Counted from the stretch's first letter, positions 27,490 through 34,288 are shown. The stretch is DNA of 34,729 bases from an uncultured Mollicutes bacterium (GCA_900551955.1 UWSE01000005.1:1-34729), one strand, 5' to 3'. Notes: generated by a model not told the origin, from the sequence alone. Made by a program: numbers and translations.

Positions 27490-27504
27490 ATTCTCTCCTT
27501 CTTT

Positions 27505-27513
27505 ATTATAACA
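27505..27513 (-). promoter_or_regulatory. Extended -10 promoter for the HsdR-N protein
   Basis: TGTTATAAT on the minus strand, about 17 bases before the start and 40 bases from recombination site A. It lies outside the invertible segment, so inversion should not change it. Confidence 0.55.
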
Positions 27514-27552
27514 CAAAATAATTAGCATTAGTAATGCATTAACTTTTGTATA

Positions 27553-27583
27553 TAGCTTCTTTAAGGAATTGGATGAGTTGATT
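27553..27583 (+). repeat. hsdS recombination site A (31-bp inverted repeat with site B)
   Basis: Thirty-one bases starting TAGCTTCTTTAAGG are identical to the reverse complement of 30293-30323 inside the expressed hsdS gene. The match stops abruptly at both ends. The reading frame across the repeat (SFFKELDELI) is the same in both copies. The first seven bases TAGCTTC are also present in site C. Confidence 0.92.
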
Positions 27584-28204
27584 GATTTGTATGAAAAATA
27601 TAGAGGAATTATTGCTATTCACAAACAAAACTTTTTAAGGAATTTTTTTGAAAAAGCATCCATTCAAATAAGAATTAAAGATTTAGGAAAGATAAAGACA
27701 GGGAAAACTCCATCTACCAAGTTTCAGGATAATTTTGGTGGAAAGATTTTGTGGGCCACTCCTAAAGATCTGAATGGGAAGTATATTTTACAAACAGAAC
27801 GATCATTAACAGAAAAAGGACTTTCTAGTGGAGTTGAGGTTCCAAAGGACTCTGTGTTAGTGTGTTGTGTCGGAAGCTTTGGGAAGATTGGTATTAGTCA
27901 GGAGAATATAAGCTGTAATCAACAAATTAATTATATATATGATTGTAATTTTAATCATGAATATATATATTATTTGATTGAAAACAATGCTAAAAAAATA
28001 GAATCATATGCTCAAGACGGTGTAGTGAAAATATTACCTCTAGAACTATTCAAAAATATACCAATCAAAATTCATAAAGATGAAGATATTAAAAAACTGG
28101 TTCCGATAATGAATTTATTTGATAATTTAATAGATGATATTTTACTATTAACTACCTATTATAGAGAAGTTAAAAAATTTTATTTGAACAAAATTTTTAA
28201 TTAA
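27554..28204 (+). pseudogene. Silent hsdS 3' cassette (second recognition domain plus C-terminal helix)
   Basis: A promoterless, start-less partial type I specificity gene. From site A it reads SFFKELDELIDLYEKYRG (the central conserved helix). A complete recognition domain follows (KTGKTPSTKFQDNFGGKILW onward, with VLVCCVGSFGKIG typical of HsdS), then the C-terminal helix ending KKFYLNKIFN. That end is nearly the same as the end of the expressed gene (KKYYLNKIFN). No ATG with a ribosome site exists upstream; the only in-frame initiator is a TTG inside the repeat. Inversion at sites A and B would join this half in frame to the first recognition domain of the expressed gene. It is most likely a stored specificity module, not dead DNA. 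Confidence 0.88.
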
Positions 28205-28294
28205 TTTCATTTTAACTAAAAAGGTCATAATAATAATGAAAATGGAATATATTCCTTACTAGGAATAACAAAAGAGTGCGTTAGCACTCTTTTT
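28196..28294 (+). repeat. hsdS 3' flank, copy 1
   Basis: The stretch from the end of the cassette through its terminator is alignable with 29668-29572 and 29403-29305 read on the minus strand. Shared features are AATTAATT near the stop, an A run, GG(G)T(A/C)ATAATAATAATG, TAGGAA, and the GAGTGC terminator. Confidence 0.75.
28271..28294 (+). terminator. Terminator of the silent hsdS cassette
   Basis: Stem AAAGAGTGC/GCACTCTTT (28271-28279 with 28284-28292, loop GTTA) followed by T residues on the plus strand. The A run on the left also allows function on the other strand. Confidence 0.85.
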
Positions 28295-28333
28295 ATTATT
28301 AATGAAAAAAGGTTATAAATATATAGGAGGAAT

Positions 28334-29236
28334 ATGAAATTCAAAACAGCTACCAGTAGATGGCTTAAATATCATAAACCTTTAGTTAAGCCATCTACAT
28401 TCGCTTTATACCAATACACTACCAATAAATATATATTGCCTTATTTTAGTAATAGTAATGTCGAAGACATTACTAACAATATCATTCAAGAATTTATTAA
28501 CGATTTATTAGTTAATAAAGATCTTGATGTTAAAACGATCCAAAATATTACAATTAATTTTAAGCAGATAATGAATTTTTGTTTTGAAATGAATTATACT
28601 AAACAATTTTATATTAAAGTTCGCTTACCTAAGCGAACTAATATTAAAGATGTTAGTATTTTTAATGATAATGAAATTAAAAAATTAAAATATTTTTTAA
28701 GTAATAATCCATCAGCGTTAAATGTTGGAATATTAATATCAATCTATTCTGGTCTTCGAATTGGTGAAGTATGTGGTTTAAAATGGAGCGATATCAATTT
28801 TACCACCAAAACTTTATCTGTTAAAAGAACGGTACAACGAATCTATTATGTTCACAACAATATTAAAAAGTCAGCTATTAGTATTAGTGAACCTAAAACT
28901 ATTAGTTCAATTCGAACTATACCGATCCATGAAGAATTATTTGCAGTTTTACAAAAACTACAAAGTGATCCAAATCATTTTATCTTATCTGATAATGAAG
29001 AACCTAAAGAACCTCGTTTCTTTAGAATACATTATGCTCAAACTCTTAAAGATTTGCACATAACTTTCAAAAAATATCATACGTTACGTCATACATTTGC
29101 CACTAACCTAATAACATCAGGAGCTGATCCTAAAATTGTTAGTCAACTATTAGGACATGCTAAAGTAACTACAACGTTAGATTTATATGTACATCCATCG
29201 CTTAATAATCTAAAACAGGCAATTCAGTTAATTTAG
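28334..29236 (+). CDS. Tyrosine recombinase (probable hsdS invertase)
   Basis: A 300-residue phage-integrase-family recombinase. An N-terminal SAM-like core-binding domain (residues 1-100) is followed by the catalytic domain. All catalytic residues are visible: Arg142 in SGLRIGEV, Lys188 in EPKT, His249 and Arg252 in HTLRHTFAT, His275 in LLGHA, and the nucleophile Tyr285 in TLDLYVHPS. The ATG follows a perfect AGGAGG. It lies between the two outer recombination sites, inside the segment it would invert, with its own terminator at 29305-29330. Related recombinases (Streptococcus pneumoniae PsrA/CreX, Bacteroides Tsr-type) shuffle hsdS genes, and the 7-bp common core of the sites fits the 6-8 bp crossover of this family. 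A role in phage integration is less likely because no phage genes are present. Confidence 0.93.
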   Translation: MKFKTATSRWLKYHKPLVKPSTFALYQYTTNKYILPYFSNSNVEDITNNIIQEFINDLLVNKDLDVKTIQNITINFKQIMNFCFEMNYTKQFYIKVRLPKRTNIKDVSIFNDNEIKKLKYFLSNNPSALNVGILISIYSGLRIGEVCGLKWSDINFTTKTLSVKRTVQRIYYVHNNIKKSAISISEPKTISSIRTIPIHEELFAVLQKLQSDPNHFILSDNEEPKEPRFFRIHYAQTLKDLHITFKKYHTLRHTFATNLITSGADPKIVSQLLGHAKVTTTLDLYVHPSLNNLKQAIQLI

Positions 29237-29304
29237 ATTAGATAGCCAATTGATAAATTTCTATTACTTACAGTAGATATGAACAACCAGGTGGCTTATA
29301 ATAT

Positions 29305-29330
29305 AAAAAGAGTGCATAAGCACTCTTTTT
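29305..29330 (+). terminator. Terminator of the recombinase gene
   Basis: Stem AAAAAGAGTGC/GCACTCTTTTT (29305-29315 with 29320-29330, loop ATAA), with T residues in the right arm. The symmetric A/T arms make it usable in both directions. Confidence 0.85.
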
Positions 29331-29340
29331 AATTCCTAGA

Positions 29341-29369
29341 TTGACATCATGGACATATTTCAATATTAT
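29341..29369 (+). promoter_or_regulatory. Candidate plus-strand promoter upstream of the GC-richer element
   Basis: TTGACA (29341-29346), a 17-base spacer and TATTAT (29364-29369) form a near-consensus sigma-A promoter pointing at 29376 onward. The corresponding positions in the other flank copies are weaker, so it may be chance within the flank sequence. Confidence 0.4.
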
Positions 29370-29460
29370 TATACCCTTTTTTAGACAAAAATGGAAATAT
29401 TTTATTTTAATTTTTAAATCTGAAATTAAAATTATTTATCTTTTTGGGGTATAAATAAAT

Positions 29461-29564
29461 GAGGGGAAACCCTCCTTTCCCTAGAGGACGGCTATGGACA
29501 ATATTTCGTTGTGGGTACTTTTACAGTATATTAAGTGCTTATGGACTTTGTATATTAAGTACCC
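29461..29564. other. GC-richer structured element, possible RNA or insertion-sequence scar
   Basis: The 429-base gap 29237-29665 contains the repeated hsdS flanks and this island. It opens with a perfect GAGGG-GAAA-CCCTC hairpin (GNRA tetraloop, 29461-29474). It ends with GGGTACTT (29513-29520) paired with AAGTACCC (29557-29564). Inside that pair the sequence TATATTAAGT occurs twice (29527 and 29551). Two readings are possible: a structured RNA running from the promoter at 29341 to the terminator at 29598, or the terminal repeats of a lost IS21-type element. I see no gene in it. Confidence 0.4.
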
Positions 29565-29571
29565 AAAATAG

Positions 29572-29598
29572 AAAAAGAGTGCTTTAAGCACTCTTTTC
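29572..29598 (-). terminator. Terminator of the expressed hsdS gene
   Basis: Stem AAAAGAGTGCT/AGCACTCTTTT (29573-29583 with 29587-29597, loop TTA); five A residues at 29572-29576 give a T tract on the minus strand. Confidence 0.82.
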
Positions 29599-29668
29599 AT
29601 TTCCTATATTGAAATCCATGAACCAATTCCATTATTATTATACCCTTTTTTTGACAAAAGTGGAATTA
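29572..29668 (-). repeat. hsdS 3' flank, copy 3 (attached to the expressed gene)
   Basis: On the minus strand this runs from the hsdS stop through its terminator and aligns with copies 1 and 2. With copy 1 it forms an imperfect inverted repeat around the recombinase gene, extending into the last codons of both hsdS halves. Confidence 0.75.
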
Positions 29669-30709
29669 ATTAAATATTTTGTTTAGGTAATATTTTTTAG
29701 TTTGCTCTAAAAGTCTTATATAGTCACTATATAGTTCCAGTAATTCTTCGTGTTCTTTCAACAATTTTGCAATAGCTTTTTGCTCATATGGAGTGTGATT
29801 TATAATTTTTACTTTTAGGAAATCACTTGATTTAACTCCTATTCTTTCGGTAATAGTTCCTTCTTCATATTTTCTTGCCATCTTTATAAAGTTTTTAGAA
29901 GTAAACAAATATTTCGAATACAATTTATCGATATTTTTTGTTTCTAATGTCACATAAATAGGTGAAAATATTCCAGTACCTATCTGATTCATAGTTATTA
30001 CATTGAACTTAAGATTAGCCGGATTATAGCAAATATCGTTGATACGTGTTACTTTGAATTTTTTGTTTTCCTTGTCTGTCATTAAAAAATCGCGATTATA
30101 TTGATCAGTTTTAGGAATTAATCCGTCTATAGTTAGGGATAAATGATTATAATCATTACTAAAATCCATTTCTTTTCTTTCGGATGCAACATCTTCTACA
30201 CGAATGTATTTATCAAAATGAAGCGGAAAGAATTTATTCGAAAAGTGAAAAAACGACTCTTTCAATAATTGCCTAATTTGTTGATAATCACTAATCAACT
30301 CATCCAATTCCTTAAAGAAGCTACCTATTTTTTCTTCTTTTTTAGGTTTATATCTTGGTACATTTAATTTCTGGTAATCCTTAAAATATAAGTGTGGTAT
30401 AGTAGTACCAATAATATATTTATCAAAATTGATAGTCTTTAAATAATTAAATAAATAATTAATATCAATTTCTTTTGGTTCCATGATTCCCATAGTTCCT
30501 AACACCATAGTATTTTTATCTCTTAAATAAACATTACCGCACCCAGCACCATCTTTAACGATAGCTATATATGGATTAATGCACCCATTATTCGAATATC
30601 CCACTATGCTACCATCAGCACCGAAAACACTAACTTCACCATGTGAAATTAGTTCTTCTTTTGTTAGTGAAGTGGGGATGTACGTTACACAATCTAATAA
30701 ATTATACAT
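29666..30709 (-). CDS. hsdS: Type I restriction-modification specificity subunit HsdS (expressed copy)
   Basis: A 347-residue protein that gives the HsdM/HsdR complex its DNA target. Layout: first recognition domain, residues 1 to about 125 (VFGADGSIVGYSNNGCINP, VKDGAGCGNVYLRDKNTMVLG); central helix KIGSFFKELDELISDYQQIRQ (127 on); second recognition domain to about 300; and C-terminal helix ending KKYYLNKIFN. It is slightly short for HsdS but has both halves. The start at ATG 30709 is preferred because AAGGAG is at 30714-30719; an upstream in-frame Met runs into the divergent cassette. Recombination site B sits exactly between the two halves. Transcription must come from the hsdM side, across the antisense first-domain cassette. 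Confidence 0.9.
   Translation of the reverse strand: MYNLLDCVTYIPTSLTKEELISHGEVSVFGADGSIVGYSNNGCINPYIAIVKDGAGCGNVYLRDKNTMVLGTMGIMEPKEIDINYLFNYLKTINFDKYIIGTTIPHLYFKDYQKLNVPRYKPKKEEKIGSFFKELDELISDYQQIRQLLKESFFHFSNKFFPLHFDKYIRVEDVASERKEMDFSNDYNHLSLTIDGLIPKTDQYNRDFLMTDKENKKFKVTRINDICYNPANLKFNVITMNQIGTGIFSPIYVTLETKNIDKLYSKYLFTSKNFIKMARKYEEGTITERIGVKSSDFLKVKIINHTPYEQKAIAKLLKEHEELLELYSDYIRLLEQTKKYYLNKIFN
30293..30333 (-). repeat. hsdS recombination site B (hybrid of sites A and C)
   Basis: On the minus strand, 30333-30317 equals 17 bases of site C (AAAAAATAGGTAGCTTC), and 30323-30293 equals the 31 bases of site A. The overlap of the two matches is TAGCTTC (30323-30317). It lies at codons for KIGSFF, the junction of the first domain and the central helix. 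Confidence 0.92.
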
Positions 30710-30733
30710 ATTTCTCCTTGAAAGTAGGTTATT

Positions 30734-31243
30734 ATGACAAATAAAGAAAAGTTCTATATAAAAGATATATTTGATATCCAATCAACTGGACTTGATAAAA
30801 AAATTAATGATAATGAACAACTTGTACCAATGGTTAACTTTATGGATGTTTACTATCAAAACAAAGATATTCATAGCTTTTCCGTAACTAGTGGAAAACA
30901 TATCGCAATCGAAAAGAATTTAGTTATTGATAAGGATATTATCATAACATTGAGTTCTGAAGACCCCAATGACATTTTCGAATCACTTGTAATTGAAAAT
31001 CCAAAAAATACAAAGCTAGTATATTCATACCATACTTCACGACTTAGATTTCAAAGAATGTTTGATCCATTTTATTTTAACTATTATTTTAAGAACAATA
31101 AATGGAAAAAGCAAATGTCAAGACTAGCTTGTGGTTCAACTCGTTTCGTTATATCGAAATCTGATTTTTCGAATGCTATGATTTCCATCCATAATGACGT
31201 AAAAATTCAACAAAAAATAGGTAGCTTCCCTATAAGTTGTTGA
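30734..31243 (+). pseudogene. Inverted hsdS 5' cassette (alternative first recognition domain)
   Basis: A partial specificity gene of 169 codons with a proper ATG and a weak GTAGG ribosome site, pointing away from hsdS; the two ATGs are separated by only 24 bases. The product reads as a first recognition domain (KEKFYIKDIFDIQSTGLD, VPMVNFMDVYYQ, LACGSTRFVISKSDF). It reaches KIQQKIGSF at site C and then stops after four unrelated codons. There is no central helix and no second domain. Inversion between sites B and C would place this domain in frame before the second half of hsdS and park the present first domain here. No promoter is visible for this orientation, so it is probably silent. Confidence 0.88.
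31212..31228 (+). repeat. hsdS recombination site C (17-bp inverted repeat with site B)
   Basis: AAAAAATAGGTAGCTTC is identical to the reverse complement of 30317-30333. It shares only TAGCTTC with site A. The frame (KIGSF) is the same as in site B. Confidence 0.88.
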
Positions 31244-31359
31244 ATTGGCAACCGTTTTTTAGACAGCCAATCCATCTATCACAATAAAACTATTTTCTAA
31301 TCATAGTAGAGTATAAAATTTCACTTTCCATTAAAATCCTAAAAAAATAAATCTTGAGG

Positions 31360-33177
31360 CTATTTTTTCTCTAAATCTAATATAATGTTTTTCCAATATA
31401 GCAATTCAATAATACTAATACTAAATGCAAAAGATAAATGATTATTCAAATTTGCCGTGTGAGAAGATGAGTTAAGTAAAATCTTTATTCTTTGAATTGC
31501 TTCTTTATATTCTTCTTTAATATTATCATCGTTTTTCATTTTATCGATAACTGTATTTAACGATTCTACTCCATATATTTGGAATACTTTATATCGTAAG
31601 CTCGCCAAAAAAACAAACTTTTGTATGATTAAATTACTTGCTTCTATATTTTTATTAAACATTTCGAAAGAAAAATTGTCAAATCCATCACTTAACATTT
31701 TTGATATGCTTTTTACACTATCCTCTTGTTGTTTTGTACATTGTTCGAGCCTTTTTTTATGATGTATAGCATTTAAAAAATGACCATCAATGAGTACATC
31801 TTCTTCAAATTTCAACAACTGCTTGAATGTATTAGGTTCTATCTCCAAAGTTTGGCATACCTCTCTTGCTATTAAATAAAATATATGCCTATTTTCATTA
31901 CCTTCATTTTGCTTTGCATAGTCGTTTAGCATTTTTAAATTAGTTATTTTTCCCGATTTAAACTCTGATAAATAATAATCCTTTTGTGAAATTTTTTCTA
32001 AACAAAAATATTGAATATTTAATTTTGTTCCACTTGCTTTATCGTCTAAATTAATACAAGAATATATATTCAAAATATCTGGATTGTGTGTCAGTAATAA
32101 GAAATTTTTACTATTAGCATTATCTCTAAAATATTCACCGATCAAATTTATCATCTCAAATATATGGACTGTATCAACGCTCGATATGATATCATCAATA
32201 ATAAGTTTATTCTTACCTGAACACTCAAATTCCATTAATTTTAAAATTAAAAGTATTATGTTTTGTTCACCTGAGCTATATTTTTCGATGTTTCTTGGAA
32301 AATTTAGTGCTATAGTTTTATCTTTAATTTCTATACCACTTTCTTTATCAACAAACTTGTGTAAGTATTTTTCAAAATCTACTATTCTTTTTTTAAGATT
32401 CAAACTTTTTTCTTTTATTAACTCTATATCGGCAAATTTATCATTGATTGCTTTACATTTTTCTATGTCTTCACATAGGATGCCATCAAACTCAAAATTA
32501 CAAATTATTTCTCTATCATGTTCATTCTCGTTATAAAACTTAATAATTTGTGAAGGCACATCTGTTAACGATTCCAATTCACTTTTAATTTTTTTCAAAA
32601 CTTTTTGTTGATCAAATTCCTCATTATCACAACAAGGACATGTTTTTAAATTTTTATGATTATCAAGATAATCTATATATTTATCAAATAAATACTTTAA
32701 TAATTTATCGGATTTATTTTTACTAACATTTTCAGCAAATTCCTTGAATGCTTTTATGGGATTATCGCATTTGTTTTTGGTATCTTCACTTTTGAGTTCA
32801 AGTAATTTTTTAATTGTAGATTCTTTTTCACACACCTGTTTCACTAGTTTGTTAATACGCTCATATTTTTGTTTCTCTTTTTTTATTTTCGAACACTTTT
32901 TTATTGCAGGACACTCTATTTCTTGAAGAAGTTCATCTATGCTTTCTAATTCTTCTCTAGTTTCATCCTCAAACAAAGTAAAATCTTTATTTTTGCGTGT
33001 TTTTCCTGAAATTTTTTCGTCAAAATTACTTGAAATTACAAAACAATTGTCCTGCTCATTATACTTTGTTGCTAATATATGACTTTTCCCTGTTCCATTT
33101 GGGGCAAATATGATTGTATTACCACCATTAAATTTATCATTTATTTTTTCGAATAAATTATCTTCATTGATTTTCAT
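31360..33177 (-). CDS. AAA/ABC-type ATPase with CPCC hook, PrrC/RloC-like (possible anticodon nuclease)
   Basis: A 605-residue protein with an SMC/Rad50-like ATPase split by a short coiled coil. Walker A is APNGTGKS (25-32), the hook CPCC is at 180-183 between Lys/Glu-rich helices, the signature is YSSGEQN (300 on), Walker B is LIIDDI (325-330) and the switch histidine is His364 in LLTHNPD. This matches the AAA_13-type group that includes PrrC and RloC, which cut tRNA anticodons when a linked restriction system is blocked. The C-terminal 200 residues are helical and contain Arg563 and SSSH573, possibly a HEPN-type RNase site; the exact ACNase triad is not evident. AGAGG precedes the ATG. It stands between hsdM and hsdS on the same strand. 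Confidence 0.72.
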   Translation of the reverse strand: MKINEDNLFEKINDKFNGGNTIIFAPNGTGKSHILATKYNEQDNCFVISSNFDEKISGKTRKNKDFTLFEDETREELESIDELLQEIECPAIKKCSKIKKEKQKYERINKLVKQVCEKESTIKKLLELKSEDTKNKCDNPIKAFKEFAENVSKNKSDKLLKYLFDKYIDYLDNHKNLKTCPCCDNEEFDQQKVLKKIKSELESLTDVPSQIIKFYNENEHDREIICNFEFDGILCEDIEKCKAINDKFADIELIKEKSLNLKKRIVDFEKYLHKFVDKESGIEIKDKTIALNFPRNIEKYSSGEQNIILLILKLMEFECSGKNKLIIDDIISSVDTVHIFEMINLIGEYFRDNANSKNFLLLTHNPDILNIYSCINLDDKASGTKLNIQYFCLEKISQKDYYLSEFKSGKITNLKMLNDYAKQNEGNENRHIFYLIAREVCQTLEIEPNTFKQLLKFEEDVLIDGHFLNAIHHKKRLEQCTKQQEDSVKSISKMLSDGFDNFSFEMFNKNIEASNLIIQKFVFLASLRYKVFQIYGVESLNTVIDKMKNDDNIKEEYKEAIQRIKILLNSSSHTANLNNHLSFAFSISIIELLYWKNIILDLEKK

Positions 33178-33178
33178 A

Positions 33179-33484
33179 CTAAATACCTCTACAACTTACT
33201 AGATTGTACTTTTCCATTATTTTTCTAATAGTGCGCTTAGAAACGAATATTGCTCGTTGTTCTAAAATGATTTTAATATTTTTCGCAACATAAACTTTTT
33301 TGTTATCGCTGAATATTTCAATCACCATATTTTCTAATTCTTTGTTTTGTCATAGAACCATATTTTTCAATCATTGGTAAATTGTTGCTTCACCTATGTT
33401 ATATTCTCTTGCGATTCCTCTTTTTGGCTTTCCTGCAACAGCCAAGGCAACTATATGTTGTTTAAATTCTATAGTATATTTCAT
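33179..33484 (-). pseudogene. IS3-like transposase remnant with two in-frame TGA codons
   Basis: From ATG 33484 (AAAGGAG upstream) the frame reads MKYTIEFKQHIVALAVAGKP and onward to ATIYQ, a helix-turn-helix as in IS3 OrfA. It then meets TGA at 33371-33373, where OrfA proteins usually have Trp (YRW), and a second TGA at 33350-33352. Beyond them the frame stays open to codon 101, ending VSKRTIRKIMEKYNLVS, which resembles the HTH_21 start of OrfB. The middle leucine zipper and the DDE domain are missing, so the element is internally deleted. It ends two bases from the ATPase start codon. A donor reading TGA as Trp or plain decay could explain the stops. Confidence 0.7.
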
Positions 33485-33499
33485 TTGCTCCTTTAGTTA

Positions 33500-33508
33500 A
33501 TTATACCA
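33500..33508 (-). promoter_or_regulatory. Extended -10 promoter of the transposase remnant
   Basis: TGGTATAAT on the minus strand, 16 bases before the remnant's ATG. It reads through the remnant toward the ATPase gene and could drive it. The stretch 33485-33585 otherwise contains only the presumed end of the insertion element. Confidence 0.5.
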
Positions 33509-33585
33509 TAGGTATCGTGTCTAAATTTTGGTTACCCATTCATTTCACATCACAGTTAGTTTCTAGTAACGATGGTTTAAAGTTT

Positions 33586-34278
33586 TTAATACTCATAGTC
33601 CTCTTTTTCGTCTACGTATTTATCTAACAAAATCAATACTATATAATTAAGAATATAGTAAATTAATAATAATATGCATGCAATGGCTACATTAACAAAT
33701 ATAATCGGTTGGAACTCTACTGTTAGAATATTAAGAATTTCCATCTTCTCATTTGTATCAATTTGTTGCGGAGCTTTACTTAACACTATACCAAACAAAA
33801 ATATTACAATAAATGATATTGACCCAATTAGCGTTGATATTATGATCGAAATTAAATCTTTTCGTCGAGAAACTTGATTATATAAAATTTGTTTTCCTAA
33901 ATATCTTTTACCCGACCAACACTTCCAAGCATTCCAAAGATTAAAATTATTAAAGTCTAAGTTTTTAAAAATAATTACAAATAACTTGGCATACCTATTA
34001 ACAAGAATAACTATTAAAATAAAATAAGTATCAAATATTGTATTATCTGTAATGTTTGCTCCAAAATAACGTTTTGAAAATATACAAACTGCAAAATAGA
34101 GACACCCATTTCTCAATATCCACAAAAACATGAGGCGACAGAAATCTTTATATGCTTTTCCACAATCCCATTTTTCCACGCTTTCAAATAAATTTCGATA
34201 CCTAATAAACTCGTGTCCAAGTATTAATGGAAAAAAACTTAATGCCCAAATACACAAAACAATTAAAAGTAACCACAT
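33586..34278 (-). CDS. Multi-pass membrane protein of unknown function in the hsd locus
   Basis: A 230-residue membrane protein that I do not recognise. Hydrophobic segments lie at about residues 1-20, 48-68, 84-103, 143-168 and 192-219. A Trp/Lys-rich loop (LWNAWKCWSGKRYLGK) lies between the third and fourth, and the tail is acidic (DKYVDEKEDYEY). It starts 10 bases after hsdM on the same strand. The only ribosome site is a poor GAGG about 13 bases upstream, so translation may depend on hsdM. Placement between hsdM and the AAA ATPase suggests an accessory defence role such as a membrane effector, but that is inference. Confidence 0.7.
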   Translation of the reverse strand: MWLLLIVLCIWALSFFPLILGHEFIRYRNLFESVEKWDCGKAYKDFCRLMFLWILRNGCLYFAVCIFSKRYFGANITDNTIFDTYFILIVILVNRYAKLFVIIFKNLDFNNFNLWNAWKCWSGKRYLGKQILYNQVSRRKDLISIIISTLIGSISFIVIFLFGIVLSKAPQQIDTNEKMEILNILTVEFQPIIFVNVAIACILLLIYYILNYIVLILLDKYVDEKEDYEY

Positions 34279-34288
34279 AACAATTTCT

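Larger units (their letters stand above)
29305..29403 (-). repeat. hsdS 3' flank, copy 2 (orphan, no hsdS attached)
   Basis: On the minus strand this reads like the 3' flank of hsdS (copies at 29668-29572 and 28196-28294), including the A run, GGGTATAATAATA, CTAGGAATT and the GAGTGC terminator. The hsdS end that should precede it is missing, replaced by the GC-richer element at 29461-29564. It looks like the remnant of a third cassette. Confidence 0.7.

Noticed and set aside
27569..28204. Complete small HsdS protein starting from TTG 27569
   Set aside because: The TTG lies inside the recombination repeat with no ribosome site or promoter; the product lacks a first recognition domain.
28334..29236. 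Tyrosine recombinase as a prophage or ICE integrase
   Set aside because: No phage, conjugation or tRNA attachment site nearby, whereas matched inverted repeats within hsdS flank it.
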